Shown here: positions 52,081-62,859 of the stretch, piece after piece | Layout of the letters: each line of letters begins with the position of its first letter | Position numbering within the stretch: the stretch's first letter is position 1 | Assembly (NCBI GenBank): GCA_964036045.1 | Contig: OZ038379.1 | Coordinates: 68,416,719 to 68,480,718, forward strand | Source: Eutreptiella sp. 'Long Island Sound 2002' | Taxonomy: Eukaryota > Euglenozoa > Euglenophyceae > Eutreptiales > Eutreptiaceae | Reading direction: 5' to 3' | Length of the DNA: 64,000 nucleotides | Made by a program: the position numbers and the translations under genes | The notes under the pieces: generated by a model | What the model was told of the DNA's origin: nothing | The model's input: the letters and a program-made list of their open reading frames with translations, nothing else | The model's database searches: none

Positions 52081-52548
52081 CTACCACCGGTAGAGCAGCA
52101 TACATGGGGTGGAGGGCGAGGGGTTTGGGGGGGGGGGTCTAGGGGGAGGGGTGGGGGGGGCCGGGGGGACAACCACCGGCACACCGTGCGCTGGGGGTTT
52201 GGCGGCTGGTTTTGGAGCATTACCACCGGCTGTGTTGATACTCTGGTAGTGTGCACTTCGCTGCCTCTGATCAACATTGGAGCGTTTCTGATTGCATGCA
52301 TTCAGAAAATCCTCAACACCATTGGGTATTTTAGTCTTGGCAATCAGACACCGTAGGCTATGCCGAACAAAGCTCAAAAATTGCTCCTCTATAACCCTTG
52401 TACGCGACAACACTCCCGGAAATTGCATGCGGGGGGCTTCATCAAGACGTTTGACCACATACTTATCCTCTTCCAGGACAGCAATGGGGAACCAGGAATG
52501 TGATATGTTCTGAATGAACAAACGCACGTGCTTTGTGTACTTGTCCAC
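52081..52548 (-). CDS. Gene G, C-terminal exon
   Basis: Reads FIQNISHSWFPIAVLEEDKY, VVKRLDEAPRMQFPGVLSRT, RVIEEQFLSFVRHSLRCLIA, then KTKIPNGVEDFLNACNQKRS and a Pro-rich tail over G/C runs. It follows the 416-codon exon on the same strand after a gap of about 33 nt with stops. Together they probably encode one protein. Family unrecognised. Confidence 0.5.
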   Translation of the reverse strand: MDKYTKHVRLFIQNISHSWFPIAVLEEDKYVVKRLDEAPRMQFPGVLSRTRVIEEQFLSFVRHSLRCLIAKTKIPNGVEDFLNACNQKRSNVDQRQRSAHYQSINTAGGNAPKPAAKPPAHGVPVVVPPAPPTPPPRPPPPNPSPSTPCMLLYRW

Positions 52549-52581
52549 AGACTTCTGCGTCCGGACACCCTGGCACTTTTT

Positions 52582-53832
52582 CTAGCCTGGAAGTGTGGGG
52601 GGGAGAGTTAAAAAAATATCGGTTGTCTGCTGCACTGATTGCGCGTTATCAACCTCCCTTGACCTCATGAGTAGGCGACTAAGCATTGCTTCGCCGTACT
52701 CCTCAGAAAACAGGCAACCAAGTGCCCGGGTGTACGGGTCGGACCAAAAAAGGAGTGCTACAGTATTGGTACGCAGGTATTCAGTGCTCAGCCACTTGTC
52801 AGAAAGTATGCTATTCATCATCAAGACAGTACTCATTCCAATGCATTCTTTTGCAGCTGCACTGGAATTCAGAGAGCGACCGTTCCAGTTACATTCACGC
52901 ACAACCCCTAGTGCCTGAAGTGCTGCGCAGTACGAGTGTAACAAGGCCTTCAGGGCTAACGGACATTTTAGACCCAGTCTTTGAGCATTAGACAACTCGG
53001 CAAGATTACTCATAAGGACCTGGGTAGTACTATCAAGCCGTGCTTTGTTAGCAGATGTAGCCAGGAACAAACCAACAATGGTTTTTTCCATGTGACGCAG
53101 TTTGACTTTCATGGGCACCACAGCCCTTGCCTTCAAGTCCCAACCCTCCTCAAGAAATTTAATAATAGGGGCAAATGCCTTATAGGTTATTTCCACAGAA
53201 TACTTATATGGGTGCCAGACACTGTGAAGCAACGGGTGTCCCAACAGGAACTGGTCTACGTGCCAAGGGGCATAGCTTGCTCCCAACGACATTTTCAGGA
53301 ATGCGCAAAAGATCTTCATGTCAATGAGAAATGGCACAGTCCGTCTCGTCTTCACCTGCAAGCATTCTAGCCCACTAACAAACTCCAATAACTCAACATG
53401 ACTTCCGCATTTCAGGGGTGATAACAGAAAGGGCCTCCAGTTGAGGGATACCATAGCATTGCGAGCATAGTCCAGAGGTGCACAAACCCAGGTCCGCAGA
53501 ATAGGCCCATCTGGCAGTGTACTTGTTTGCAACAGCAACCCAACAGAGCGAACAAGGGAGTCCACAACCCCGGGTATACATTGTGCCACATCATCCAGAC
53601 CGGGCAAACCGTGGTACTGGGGCGGCTCAGTACTGTGCAACACACCAACAGCAGTCACAGTCAAAGTCTTATCAGGGCTATGGGGGTCCACCCCATTGAT
53701 GTAGCGATGGTAATTGTCGAACCACAGTGTAATTTGCTGTCTCTCCAATGAATGCCACAGGTGTGAAGCTTGAACACACGCCTGGGCCGAGATAGTAAGA
53801 GCATTGATAGTGCATTCCCCTGCCATTGCCAC
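52582..53832 (-). CDS. Gene G, 416-codon exon: transposase-like protein
   Basis: This is the longest coherent coding frame in the window with no stop. It follows an acceptor-like GTCTAG/G at about 53833. Notable blocks are ITLWFDNYHRYINGVDP (an Asp-Asn in a beta-strand context as in several DDE and DUF6589-like proteins), LTVTAVGVLHSTEPP, a second Asp in VPFLIDMKIFCAFLKM, then WHPYKYSVEITYKAFAPIIK, and a long helical C-half with RMRSREVDNAQ-like polarity near its end. These are consistent with an RNase-H-fold transposase, but I cannot name a superfamily and the Glu is not placed. Neighbouring exons on the same strand are 53934-54149 upstream and 52081-52548 downstream. The frame is intact, so this copy may be young. 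Confidence 0.55.
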   Translation of the reverse strand: MAMAGECTINALTISAQACVQASHLWHSLERQQITLWFDNYHRYINGVDPHSPDKTLTVTAVGVLHSTEPPQYHGLPGLDDVAQCIPGVVDSLVRSVGLLLQTSTLPDGPILRTWVCAPLDYARNAMVSLNWRPFLLSPLKCGSHVELLEFVSGLECLQVKTRRTVPFLIDMKIFCAFLKMSLGASYAPWHVDQFLLGHPLLHSVWHPYKYSVEITYKAFAPIIKFLEEGWDLKARAVVPMKVKLRHMEKTIVGLFLATSANKARLDSTTQVLMSNLAELSNAQRLGLKCPLALKALLHSYCAALQALGVVRECNWNGRSLNSSAAAKECIGMSTVLMMNSILSDKWLSTEYLRTNTVALLFWSDPYTRALGCLFSEEYGEAMLSRLLMRSREVDNAQSVQQTTDIFLTLPPTLPG

Positions 53833-53933
53833 CTAGACTACGTCATTGTACCGCGATATGAGGCTCCAGTGGCTCTCTCCGCACGGGGATATGTCAGCGC
53901 TCGCACAATGTTGTATAGTGAGAAAACTTGCTT

Positions 53934-54149
53934 CTACAGTACCAAAAACCATCTTGGTGGACGACTAGAACTGAAGGCAGCCCGCACATGCCCAGCATTA
54001 CGTCTAGTCTTTCTATTGTGACGCAAATCGAGTGCCAGCTGCAGCAGCGGGAGTGTCCTCCCTTTGGTCATTGCCACCCAAATGAGAGCCTTCGGGGTAC
54101 GAACGCGAGTACCCCCGACGGCTGTTTGAAGAAAGCGCACATCAATCAT
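53934..54149 (-). CDS. Gene G, upstream exon
   Basis: Frame reading TPKALIWVAMTKGRTLPLLQ, LALDLRHNRKTRRNAGHVRA and AFSSSRPPRWFL. Lys/Arg-rich, with a short non-coding gap to the 416-codon exon (53833-53933) that ends in a pyrimidine-poor AG. Likely part of the same gene. Confidence 0.4.
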   Translation of the reverse strand: MIDVRFLQTAVGGTRVRTPKALIWVAMTKGRTLPLLQLALDLRHNRKTRRNAGHVRAAFSSSRPPRWFLVL

Positions 54150-54239
54150 GTCTCACAGCCACATTGGCAGAAGCACCCCTAAGAGTCAGTGAACAGAAAC
54201 CAACAAAGGTACCACCCCGTAGGTAAAGGGTGTCAAGGC

Positions 54240-54515
54240 AAGCTGGAAGAAATTTCGCCCAGGTTCAACTTTATCGACCGGTGGGCCTAAGTGACAGGCA
54301 GGCAAAGGGCAACATATCATGCACAGGACAAGGAAAGAAACAATTGGGGGGGGGGGCTGGAAGGAATTTCGCCCAGGATCACTGATTGGTGTTTTTTAAG
54401 CTATATATTTTGCAGAACAGGCGTAGCTGGGCGAAATTTCGCCCAAGGTCATCAAGACATCAAAATATGTATACCTTTTTTGCTATCGAGGGGGGCTGGG
54501 GGAAATTTCGCCCAC
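54240..54515. promoter_or_regulatory. Cluster of four full or half copies of the 20-bp palindrome
   Basis: GAAATTTCGCCCAGG near 54249, GAATTTCGCCCAGG near 54364, CTGGGCGAAATTTCGCCCAA at 54427-54446, and CTGGGGGAAATTTCGCCCAC near 54495. They lie upstream of minus-strand gene G. Together with 51374-51463 they bracket gene G. Confidence 0.55.
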
Positions 54516-55350
54516 GTCTGGGCAAATTGGCAAATAGAGACAGTGAATTTGAGTTTGGAAGTGTGTATGCATAGGACACGCAAGAAATGTAGAACTATTC
54601 TATACCACCTATTACAATACAGGCGACACATGGAAAACATAGGCACAAAAACAAAGACACAGAAAAGGCGACAAAGTGCACATGTTTGGGTCGTAAGGGG
54701 CGGGAAATTAGTGTGGCCTAAGTTTGGATGAGATCCGTTTTTGGGCATTCGCCTGGGTTACAGTCCTGATTCCGAAATCTAGACCAAGGGGGTTAGAATG
54801 TCATTTTTGTGGCCTGCAAAAAAATTTGATGGAGGGGGGGGGGTCGAAATTTGGATGTTCCCTCAAGTCTTCATGTTTTGGGCGGGATAGGTAGCATGTT
54901 CGAGTCCCAACTCTTGCCCCACTGTCGTTCCACGTTTTTTACCGACAGCTCCATCTATCACGGACCCAGCACGGCCATAGTGCGCATAATGATAAGTCTA
55001 CCTCATTGGTATTGATGTGAAAAGGCTTCGGGTGAAGAGAGTGCAAATTTCACACGAGATATGTACCAATTTCATGCCAACTTCGTACCAGTTCATGTGA
55101 ATTTTTGTGCCATTCACTCACACCATCACCAATACGCCCCCCCACCCCACCGCGCGGTAAAACAGACTCCAAACCTTGTCACACAAGCCACCAACGCCAT
55201 TGTGCACCATCCATATCCTTATTCTTCGTTTTCGGCATCCATACCAGCATGCAAAGGTTCAAAAGCTGTCTATCACGTTGAGAGACGGCCTCCTACCACA
55301 TTTGACCTATTTTTTTTTGTATTCACAGGCCCCTACCCACATTATGCCCT
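54516..55350. other. Non-coding stretch with a 107-bp satellite fragment
   Basis: 54740-54880 carries TTTTTGTGGCCTGC, AAATTTGATGG, a G run and TTTGGATGTTCCCTCAAG, a remnant of the satellite. The rest has no supported gene. Confidence 0.5.
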
Positions 55351-56689
55351 CTACGTGACATCCCACCAATGAGGTACTCGGCTATCATCAATGGTTTCGT
55401 TGTTCACCACCACTTGCATCGCCAACATTCGCCGGAGGAAATTAGGGCCCTGTTGTTGCAAAATATGCGCATTAGCCTCCTGTGAGTCCCCTTCATTGTG
55501 AAGGAGGAGAACTTGGACAAGATTCTCCACTTCTTTGCAAATCAATGCATGTGGTCCATCCAAAGGTGCGTCCACAAATCTTTGCCCCAATTGAGGTAAT
55601 TCTGGGTTTTGCCCATGGTCAAACTAGAGTTGTGCAGCCTGCTCACGTCGCCAAGAATGTGCCAACACGCCGCCAACACGGATACCAGCAGACTGCCAAG
55701 CGAACACCCTGATTTTTTCACAATGCTCGCACCATGTGGGAAAAACAATCTCCCAACTTTTCCCTCCCAATCAAAGCCATTGCACACTAAGGTACAGAAG
55801 GCAGGCAACAATGGCCTTCTCTCACGCCTAATTTGGTGAAACATACCGCAGCAGCACACTGCAGCCTCACCTAACCTTTCTTGTTTGCGTTCTATTTTTT
55901 GAACAAGGAACGGGTGCAAGTGTTTGCAGCACACCATGCCTCATCTGAAATCGACTGCAAATGGGTTGGGCAACCGTGGCGATTGCCTTCCCAATCACCT
56001 GGGCAGGGAGTACACGTGTCTCATTCTGCCACACAACAAAATATTGAGGACCCCATGCAGTCCAAAATTAAACACGTGAATGCCTATTGTAACGGGGCAA
56101 TAAAATGCCGATATAGACACTGCCATTGGCCATTCAGTGTCATTTACCTCTACAGCATAAACGGTTGCAAGGCAAAGAGCATGATTTCTCGAGCACACCA
56201 AGCACACGTTCAACCCTGGCGCTTCCGCCTAAAAATTTTGGCACCCTGCCATCAGCACTTGTGCCATCCTATGGGCACATCGGGAAAAAAAGCGACCGGC
56301 TCTTAGTCGCACCCTTGGTGTGAAAACTTATGTTTGCGGGGAGGGTAACTCCTCTTTGGAGAGTCGTGGCTGTTTGAGACGACCAATTGAGAGGCTGCAT
56401 ATAGTGTCTTCCAATGCTTGCTGCCACCAATCAACCACCAACTAGACAACCAATTGGGGCTTGTAGTGCAAACCAACGTGCCCTGCAAAAAGGAGGCTTC
56501 AACCCTTGCTTCGCCATCCACAATCATGGATAGCCGATTGAGCTCCCGCTCTCCAAGCTGCCTGATGTTGGTTGGCTCGGGAGGGCACCAATTGTAGACG
56601 TGCTGCACCAGCTCGGGGAGGGAGCATGCATCCCATGGAGAGATGCATCGTACTGTGATCCATTGTATGTACATGCGGCTCACTTGCAA
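55351..56689 (-). pseudogene. Minus-strand gene remnant H, unrecognised
   Basis: The upstream frame 56689-56306 reads SPWDACSLPELVQHVYNWCP, then PTNIRQLGERELNRLSMIVD and GEARVEASFLQGTLVC. Intermediate sequence (56300-55600) has stops and shifting frames. A downstream exon (55590-55351) reads FVDAPLDGPHALICKEVENL, then VQVLLLHNEGDSQEANAHIL and MLAMQVVVNNETIDDSRVPH. The exons look like real protein with helical character but carry no motif I recognise. Probably another transposon-derived gene with introns or decay. Confidence 0.35.
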
Positions 56690-56892
56690 ATGTCAATTTG
56701 GGGCTCAGTTGGGGCTAAAACGGCTCATTTGGGGCTAAGTGGTGTTTTTCAAGGGGTTTCATGTGAAAATTTTTGGCTTTCGAGGGGGGGGGTGTGGTTT
56801 AGGGGTGTCACCAAAGGGATCCCAATCCCTAGTCCAAGGAGATTGGACCAGGGGGTTTTTTCTTCGACGGATTAGTTGACTAAGCACCCCGA

Positions 56893-57005
56893 CTGAGCCG
56901 TCACTGAGCCGTCACTGAGCCGGCTCACTTACCTCTCACTAAGCTCTCACTTAGCTCTCACTGAGCGCGCCAAATGGCTCACTGAGCGCTCACTGAGAGC
57001 GAATT
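56893..57005. repeat. 12-bp tandem repeat (CTCACTGAGC type)
   Basis: About nine units of TCACTGAGCNGC/TCACTTAGCTC in direct order. Confidence 0.75.
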
Positions 57006-57990
57006 AGGGGCACAATCAGGGCCCACTCAGGAGTTTCACCCCCTTTCCGCCCTCTCTTCCCAACCTTGCCGGCCCACACTTCACCCTTTTCATGCCAACA
57101 TCGGTCCGCAGTTGTCACCATGTCTTTTCTCTAAGAACTTGAGCGTGCTTGCACACATACATACTTGCATACATGTACCCACCGTGACAAACATAAAAAC
57201 ATCCAAACACACACACTTCGTGAGGGACACAAATATCCCAACACATACACACACATACACCCATACACACGTCCACACACACATGCACATGCACAAATTG
57301 ACAACCACATTAATTCTTGTGTGCAATTATCTTGCGTGCACATAAACACATGGCCACATTGAACCATGCGAAGTGAAGGGCTAGGAAGAGATGGTTACGG
57401 GGTTGGGGTTCCGGGATATGAACCTAGCCATTTGCGAGGGTGTTCCCTGTTGCCTTATGACAATGGCACCGACCCCCACAGACACACTCAGGCGCGCGTG
57501 CCATGAAGCACAAATAGGGCACAGAGGATATTGCTCGCTTTTGTGAGGTTCATCATACAACCATCTTGACCTACACCATGACACATTCAGTCCCCTCCCT
57601 CCTTATCCCCACCCCTCCCCTTTTGCCATGCCGCGCCTCCCCGCTTACCCCATGCGAACCCCTTCTGTTATGTTGCCTGTACCCTCCCCATGCCCTACCC
57701 TTACCATGCCTTTCCTATCTTTTGGCCATGGCATCAAGTGCATGATGGTGGCGGCAATGACGATGACCTTTGCAGGTATGTTGTGCTATTGCGTGTGTTC
57801 ATGTGTGTGTGCTTCTGCCCATGCGCATGTGCGCAAGTGTAGATGGTTTGTTCGCTCTTGGCTTAGTGTGTTCGTATGTATGTTTGTGTGTGAGTCGGGG
57901 GGGGGGCTTGCTTGGATCGATGCGTGGGTGAAGGTTCCTTTGTGCGTCAATGTGACTGTGTGACTGCATACTTTGGTTTTTCGTTGCGCA
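57006..57990. other. Microsatellite-rich stretch
   Basis: ACACATACACAC-type tract at about 57135-57330; no supported gene. Frames over it are by-products of the repeat. Confidence 0.5.
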
Positions 57991-58027
57991 CATTTGTGTG
58001 TGTATGTGGATTCGTGAATATGTGTAC

Positions 58028-58082
58028 GTGCAGGTGTGTGTGTGTGTGCCAATGTGTGTGTGTGTGTGTGTGTGTGTGTGTT
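58028..58082. repeat. (GT)n microsatellite
   Basis: Imperfect GT run, pure from about 58052 to 58081. Confidence 0.9.
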
Positions 58083-58179
58083 GTAGCTTTTGCACCTGTT
58101 GTTTTGGATGTTGTTGTTGGTTTTGGTGTTGCATGGCATACGCTTTGATTGTGTGCGCACAACATTGTGTATGTGGCTG

Positions 58180-58375
58180 CAGATGCAGGTATGGTTGTGG
58201 TTGTGGTTGCGGCTGTGGTTTTGGGCTTGCGTGAGGTTTTGGCCATGGCCGTTGTGGTAGCTCTGGTTGTGGGTGTGGCTATGGTAGTGGCCGTGGTTGC
58301 GGCTTTGGGTGTGGGTGTGGGTGTGGGTGTGGGTGTGCGTGTGGGTGTGGGTGTGGGTGCGTTTCTCCAAGCTGT
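58180..58375. repeat. GGTTGTGGC / GTGTGGGT low-complexity tract
   Basis: Six-base and nine-base units GTTGTGGTT, GTGGCTATGGTA and GTGTGGGTGTGG merge into one purine/T-rich tract. A long plus-strand peptide over it (Val/Gly/Ala-rich) is spurious. Confidence 0.75.
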
Positions 58376-58575
58376 GTTGTGTGTGGATTTCGTTGTGGTT
58401 GGTTCAGTGTGTGTGGCCCTGGCTGTGGTGAAGGCTGCACTAGCAGCTTTCACTGTGGCCGCAGCTGTTCTTTGGGTTCTGGCTGCAGCTGTTGGGGGGG
58501 GGGGGGGTAAAGGACTGCCAAGAGGGGGGCTCAAATTACCATCAACCCTCTCCAAAAAAAATCGCACCAACGTTA

Positions 58576-60056
58576 CGGTGACAGTGTACAGTGACAGTGT
58601 GCAATGACAGTGTGCAGTGAGAGCATACAGTGAGTGTAGAGTGACAGTGTAGAGTGCTAGTGTAGAGTCTTGGCCATTGTAGCGGACACACTGTGTGTGG
58701 GGAGACATTCTATGAGACTTTGGGGAGTACAGTGTACATCATATCATGGTAGCGGGTGGTGCAAAGGTATGCCCCCTTTATCGTTGCCAAAATGGTCATG
58801 GTTCGAATCTCGAGGTCATGGAGACACTATTCACCAAGCAAGATCATGCAGTATCCGGGACATGATGTAGACTTTTTCGCTCCCAGAAACTTCAATGTTA
58901 AATGAGCAGAAATCGTGTCTACACAATCGGCTAGTGAATCTACCGTCCCGTCCTTGACCACGCCCGATTCCCATGAGCATCAGTCAGAATCAGCCATTTT
59001 TGGCCTCACGATAGACCACACCACATGTGATTTATTCGTTGATGCTCTACTTCACAAGTTTGACACCGTGTCCAACAAATCTAACGACGAATATCGTCCA
59101 CTGCAGGCGGATCTTGAGAATGTCTAGTGTTCATTGGACCATGTGTGCAAGTATTCGTCGCAACAAGAAGGCCGTGTGGCCCGGAAAAAACCAAATGGAT
59201 AGAAGCTATGGCCTCCACTAAGGAATCCCACCTAGACGAGGTGCGCACTCTACATAAACGCATTGGTGCCCTTGCATCGGATCTCAATGCGGCTCAAGCG
59301 GAGGCTCAAAGACTCCAGTCCCTCCAACGAACCCCCTTGGACCTTCTTCTATTCATTGGTATTTTGAGGGTTGTCCACTCCCATCTGGACCTACCCTGCG
59401 AACCAGCCTTGCGTGCACTCACCAGTGACCTTCCTCGAGGCAAGTACCCGCTGCCTTCATTTTCTTGGCCATTGTTCTTATGGTTCATCCCCCGTATTGT
59501 GGCTATCGCTTTCTGTGTCGGCACCTGGGGACATTGACTGGACACCCCTAGTGCTTTCCATCCGACCGGCAAGGAGAGTCGGTTTCGAACTCCCAGAGGT
59601 TGCACCCTCTACACCCCGCAAACTCTCCTCCAATGCATCTTGTGCCCCCTCCCGCTCCCCTCAAGATTCCTCTCGCCGGCGACCCCGGCTTTTGGTGCGC
59701 GTCCTAACCATCCCAGCGCCATGGCCAATCCCAAAGAGGCCTATTGCTCCGTATATCATATGAAGGGTCTCGTGTCACCCCGACTAGTGCAGCGGCTCTC
59801 CAGTGGCACTTGAGTGTTGCAAACAACGCGGTTCGAACCATGACCATTTTGGCAATGATAAAGGGGGCATACCTTTGCATTACCCGCTACCATGGTATGA
59901 TGTACACTGTACTCCCCAAAGTCTCAAAGAATGTCTCCCCACACACAGTGCGTCCGCTACAATGGCCAAGACTCTACACTAGCACTCTACACTGTCACTC
60001 TACACTCGCTGTATGCTCTCACTGTACACTGTCCTTGTACACTGTCACTGTACACT
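58576..60056. mobile_element. 1.5-kb element with about 230-bp terminal inverted repeats
   Basis: The left arm, 58576-58806, starts with GACAGTGTACAGTGACAGTG and includes GGAGACATTCTATGAGACTT. It is inverted at about 59833-60056. Arms stay collinear up to GGTTCGAA, where they diverge. The outer 100 bases consist of a 10-12-bp GTGTAGAGTGACA-type tandem repeat. The interior (58807-59832) holds two overlapping frames described separately. Confidence 0.8.
58915..59537 (+). pseudogene. Internal ORFs of the 1.5-kb TIR element
   Basis: Frame 1 (58915-59127) has a Ser/Thr/Pro-rich start and DLFVDALLHKFDTVSNK. Frame 0 from 59127 contains a coiled-coil-like helix KESHLDEVRTLHKRIGALAS continuing DLNAAQAEAQRLQSL, then a hydrophobic C-terminus. 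Read together across one shift they suggest a broken protein with a central coiled coil. No catalytic motif is visible, so the element is probably non-autonomous. Confidence 0.35.
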
Positions 60057-60399
60057 GCAACCGTTGTTGACCCATTGTAGATAACCTGCTAGGGATGTGC
60101 CCTTGGTGGGGAGGGTGGGGGAAGGAGTGGAGGCATGGAGGACAATCAGCCCCTGCCTATCAGAGGCCCACATTGCTGCAACGGGTGTGCAACCACAGAA
60201 ATTAGCACTTGGTGGTTGTCGAAAGCATAATCAAAATGGGGGAGTATCACGTTCTCCAACCGCCTCAAGCGTTCAAACGACCAACTTGTGCAACCTATGC
60301 AAAGTCCTTAGTACCCGAGTGGAGGACGGGCCTCATGCCGAATGCGAAGCAATTCGCTGGCTGAAGGTTCCGTGTGACTGGAGGAACAAGGGTTGGGCA

Positions 60400-60650
60400 T
60401 AGCCTCCTGGCCCCGAACTCGAGCCTTACGCACCGCAACTCCCTCGGTCCTTGGACTGCGCCTCTGTTCCAGCTCCTGCAATGATAATGCCTTGGCGTTT
60501 GAAAACTCCTTCATGTACGCCACGTCCCACGGCTGTGCTATGCCTTCTGGAAGAGCACGACAAAATGCACCTTCCAGTCGTAGAGAACGAGGGCCCCTAA
60601 CGGAATGCAGCCAACCGTTGACGATGAATTGGTGAAAAGAAATGTCTAGA
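60400..60650 (-). CDS. Exon in left palindrome arm (pair of 63530-63760)
   Basis: The minus frame reads FIVNGWLHSVRGPRSLRLEG, AFCRALPEGIAQPWDVAYMK, then EFSNAKALSLQELEQRRSPR. It follows a pyrimidine-rich acceptor. The twin in the right arm differs at several residues yet stays open through the compared block, suggesting coding sequence duplicated with the palindrome. Family unknown. Confidence 0.45.
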
Positions 60651-61330
60651 AAAATCCTAAAAGAGGAAACACAAATGGGCACAAATGGGGTGTTGTGGGG
60701 TGTTTCATTACTGGATAGTCTGCACTCCAATTGGGTGTTTATTTGCCGGATAGTGTGCACTCCTGTGGGGTGTTTCGTTGCCGCATAGTTTGAAGTTCTA
60801 CAGGGTGTTTCATTGCCGGATAGTCTACACTTCAATGGGGTGGTTCATTGCCGGATAGTTTGCACCTCAATGGGCTGTTTCATCGCCGGATAATTTGCAC
60901 TCCTGTGGGTTGTTTCATTGCCCCATAGTATGAAGTTATATGGGGTGTTTTATTGCCGGGTAGTCTGCACTTCAATAGGGTGCTTCATTGCCGGATAGTC
61001 TACACTTCTTTGGGGTGTTTCATTGCCGGATAGTTTGCACTCCTGTGGGGTGTTTCATTGCCGGATAGTCTCCTCTGTTGTGTGGTGTTTCATTGCCGGA
61101 TAGTCTGCACTCGTGTGGGGTGTCTCCTTGCCGGATAGTCTGAAGTTCTATGGGGTGTTTCATTGCCGGATAGTCTGCACTTCAATGGGGTGTTTCATTG
61201 CCGGATAGTTTGCACTCCTATGGGGTGTTTGGTTGCCGGAAGTCTACAATGTTATGGGGTATTTCATTGCCGGATGGTCCGCATCCTATCGGGTGTTTCA
61301 TTGCCGGATAGTCTGCAGAATAGGTGCAAG
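60645..61330 (-). repeat. 35-bp repeat array, left arm, about 18 units
   Basis: On the minus strand the unit is CCGGCAATGAAACACCCCAT followed by a variable GNAGTGCAGACTAT-type half. Period 33-35 bp. It starts beside an acceptor-like CTCTTTTAG (minus) next to the exon at 60400-60650. Confidence 0.85.
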
Positions 61331-61828
61331 CAACACAGGACCAGATGAGTTAGACATGATTCCACTAAAAACACTACATAAGAGAGGGGCACGGAGCTTA
61401 CCCGAGGGGTGAGTCTTTGGTGACGGAAATAGGTGTGCCGGGGTGCAACGTATTGCGGCCCACATTGATAGGGCTGCTACCGTGGCTTGATGGCAGGATG
61501 GGGTTGGGGTTTGGGGTGGGCCATTTGAGTCAAAGTGCGCGTATCCGGGCTCAACCGAAGGCGCCGCCTCACGGGGGTATGGGCGGGTTGCGGTGGTGGT
61601 GGTGGGTGGGGGTGCGATGGCAGCAGCGAAGTCCGCAAGGGCAACAGCGAAGTCTGCTTGTGTGTCAGCACACCGGGCAGTGTGGTGTGACCCGGTGGCA
61701 CAGGGACTGCAGGGGCACGGGAGGGTTGCACACGGCGGCGCCCGAGGACCGAGGTGGCGAGGATGAGGCGTGCCCTCTCTAGACGACCATCCCGAAAGTG
61801 AGGGCGCGAAACCCGCTGCCCAAGTTGC

Positions 61829-62348
61829 CTATTTGCCTTGTGCATCCCTTTTTGTTCTCTTCTTTCCCCCACCCCCTCCCGTTTATCCCATCTGCCACGT
61901 CTTGTGTTTTGGATCCCGTCCTCCCCGACAGGGTGTCAGAGTGGCAGGTACCCAAGCTGCAGTTCTTGGGTGATGGCCCTCCCTCTCCATGGGACAGCGA
62001 CGCTGAGATACCCCCTTCGGAATTAGCTTCCCCGCCACCCACTCTGACCCCCCCTCCCACACCTCCGTCTCGACCACGCTATTCCCTCCGACCCAGCCGA
62101 AATCCCCCATGACGGTACTCCATCTCGCCACCCACACCTACATCGATGCCACCTCAAGTCTGTGCACCGTCTTACTCCACCCTACCACCCAAGATCGTAA
62201 CAGCAGATGCCAAAACGCCCCCCGCCCCCTAGCAAAGGCTACCGACCCCACAACACCCCGCACAGAGCAGTGGGTCACCTAGGATACTTTGACATTCGGT
62301 GGGCGGGATACCAATTCGCTATGCGCCGGAGGGGGTAGGTAGCGCTCT
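61829..62348 (+). other. Central spacer (loop) of the giant palindrome
   Basis: Unpaired 520 bases. A plus-strand frame to 62112 reads RVSEWQVPKLQFLGDGPPSP, then a Pro-rich run ending RYSLRPSRNPP, which resembles proline-rich spacers of retroelement or transposon polyproteins. Possible acceptor CCCCGACAG before GGTGTCAGAG. Confidence 0.45.
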
Positions 62349-62859
62349 GGCAACTTGGGCAGCGGGTTTCGCGCCCTCACTTTCGGGATGGTAGTCTAGA
62401 GAGGGCACGCCTCATCCTCGCCACCTCGGTCCTCGGGCGCCGCCGTGTGCAACCCTCCTTTGCCCCTACAGTCCCTCTGCCACTGGGTCACACTACACTG
62501 CCCAGTGTGCTGACACACAAGCAGACTTCGCTGTTGCCCTTGCGGACTTCGCTGCTGCCATCGCACCCCCACCCACCACCACCACCGCAACCCGCCCATA
62601 CCCCTGTGAGGCGGTGCCTTCGGTTGAGCCCGGATACGCGCACTTTGACTCAAATGGCCCACCCCAAACCCAAACCCCATCCTGCCATCAAGCCACGGTA
62701 GCAGCCCTATCAATGTGGGCCGCAATACGTTGCACCGCGGCACACCTATTTCCGTCACTAAAGACTCACCCCTCGGGTAAGCTCCGTGCCCCTCTTTTCT
62801 GTAGTGTTTTTAGTGGAATCATGTCTGACTCATCTGGTCCTGTGTTGCTTGCACCTATT

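Larger units (their letters stand above)
60181..61828. repeat. Left arm of a giant palindrome
   Basis: 1,648 bases that reappear in reverse complement at 62349-64000, collinear throughout, including the order of 35-bp repeat variants. Scattered substitutions and small indels separate the arms. The true outer limit is unknown because the right arm runs off the window. Confidence 0.85.

Noticed and set aside
57786-58708. His/Thr-rich and Val/Gly-rich long frames
   Set aside because: Products of CA/GT microsatellites and TGTGGG tracts.
58740-58870. tRNA suggested by GGTTCGAATC
   Set aside because: T-stem bases do not pair and no acceptor or anticodon stem fits; the same sequence is just part of an element's inverted arm. 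A similar GTTCGAGTCCC near 54898 also fails.
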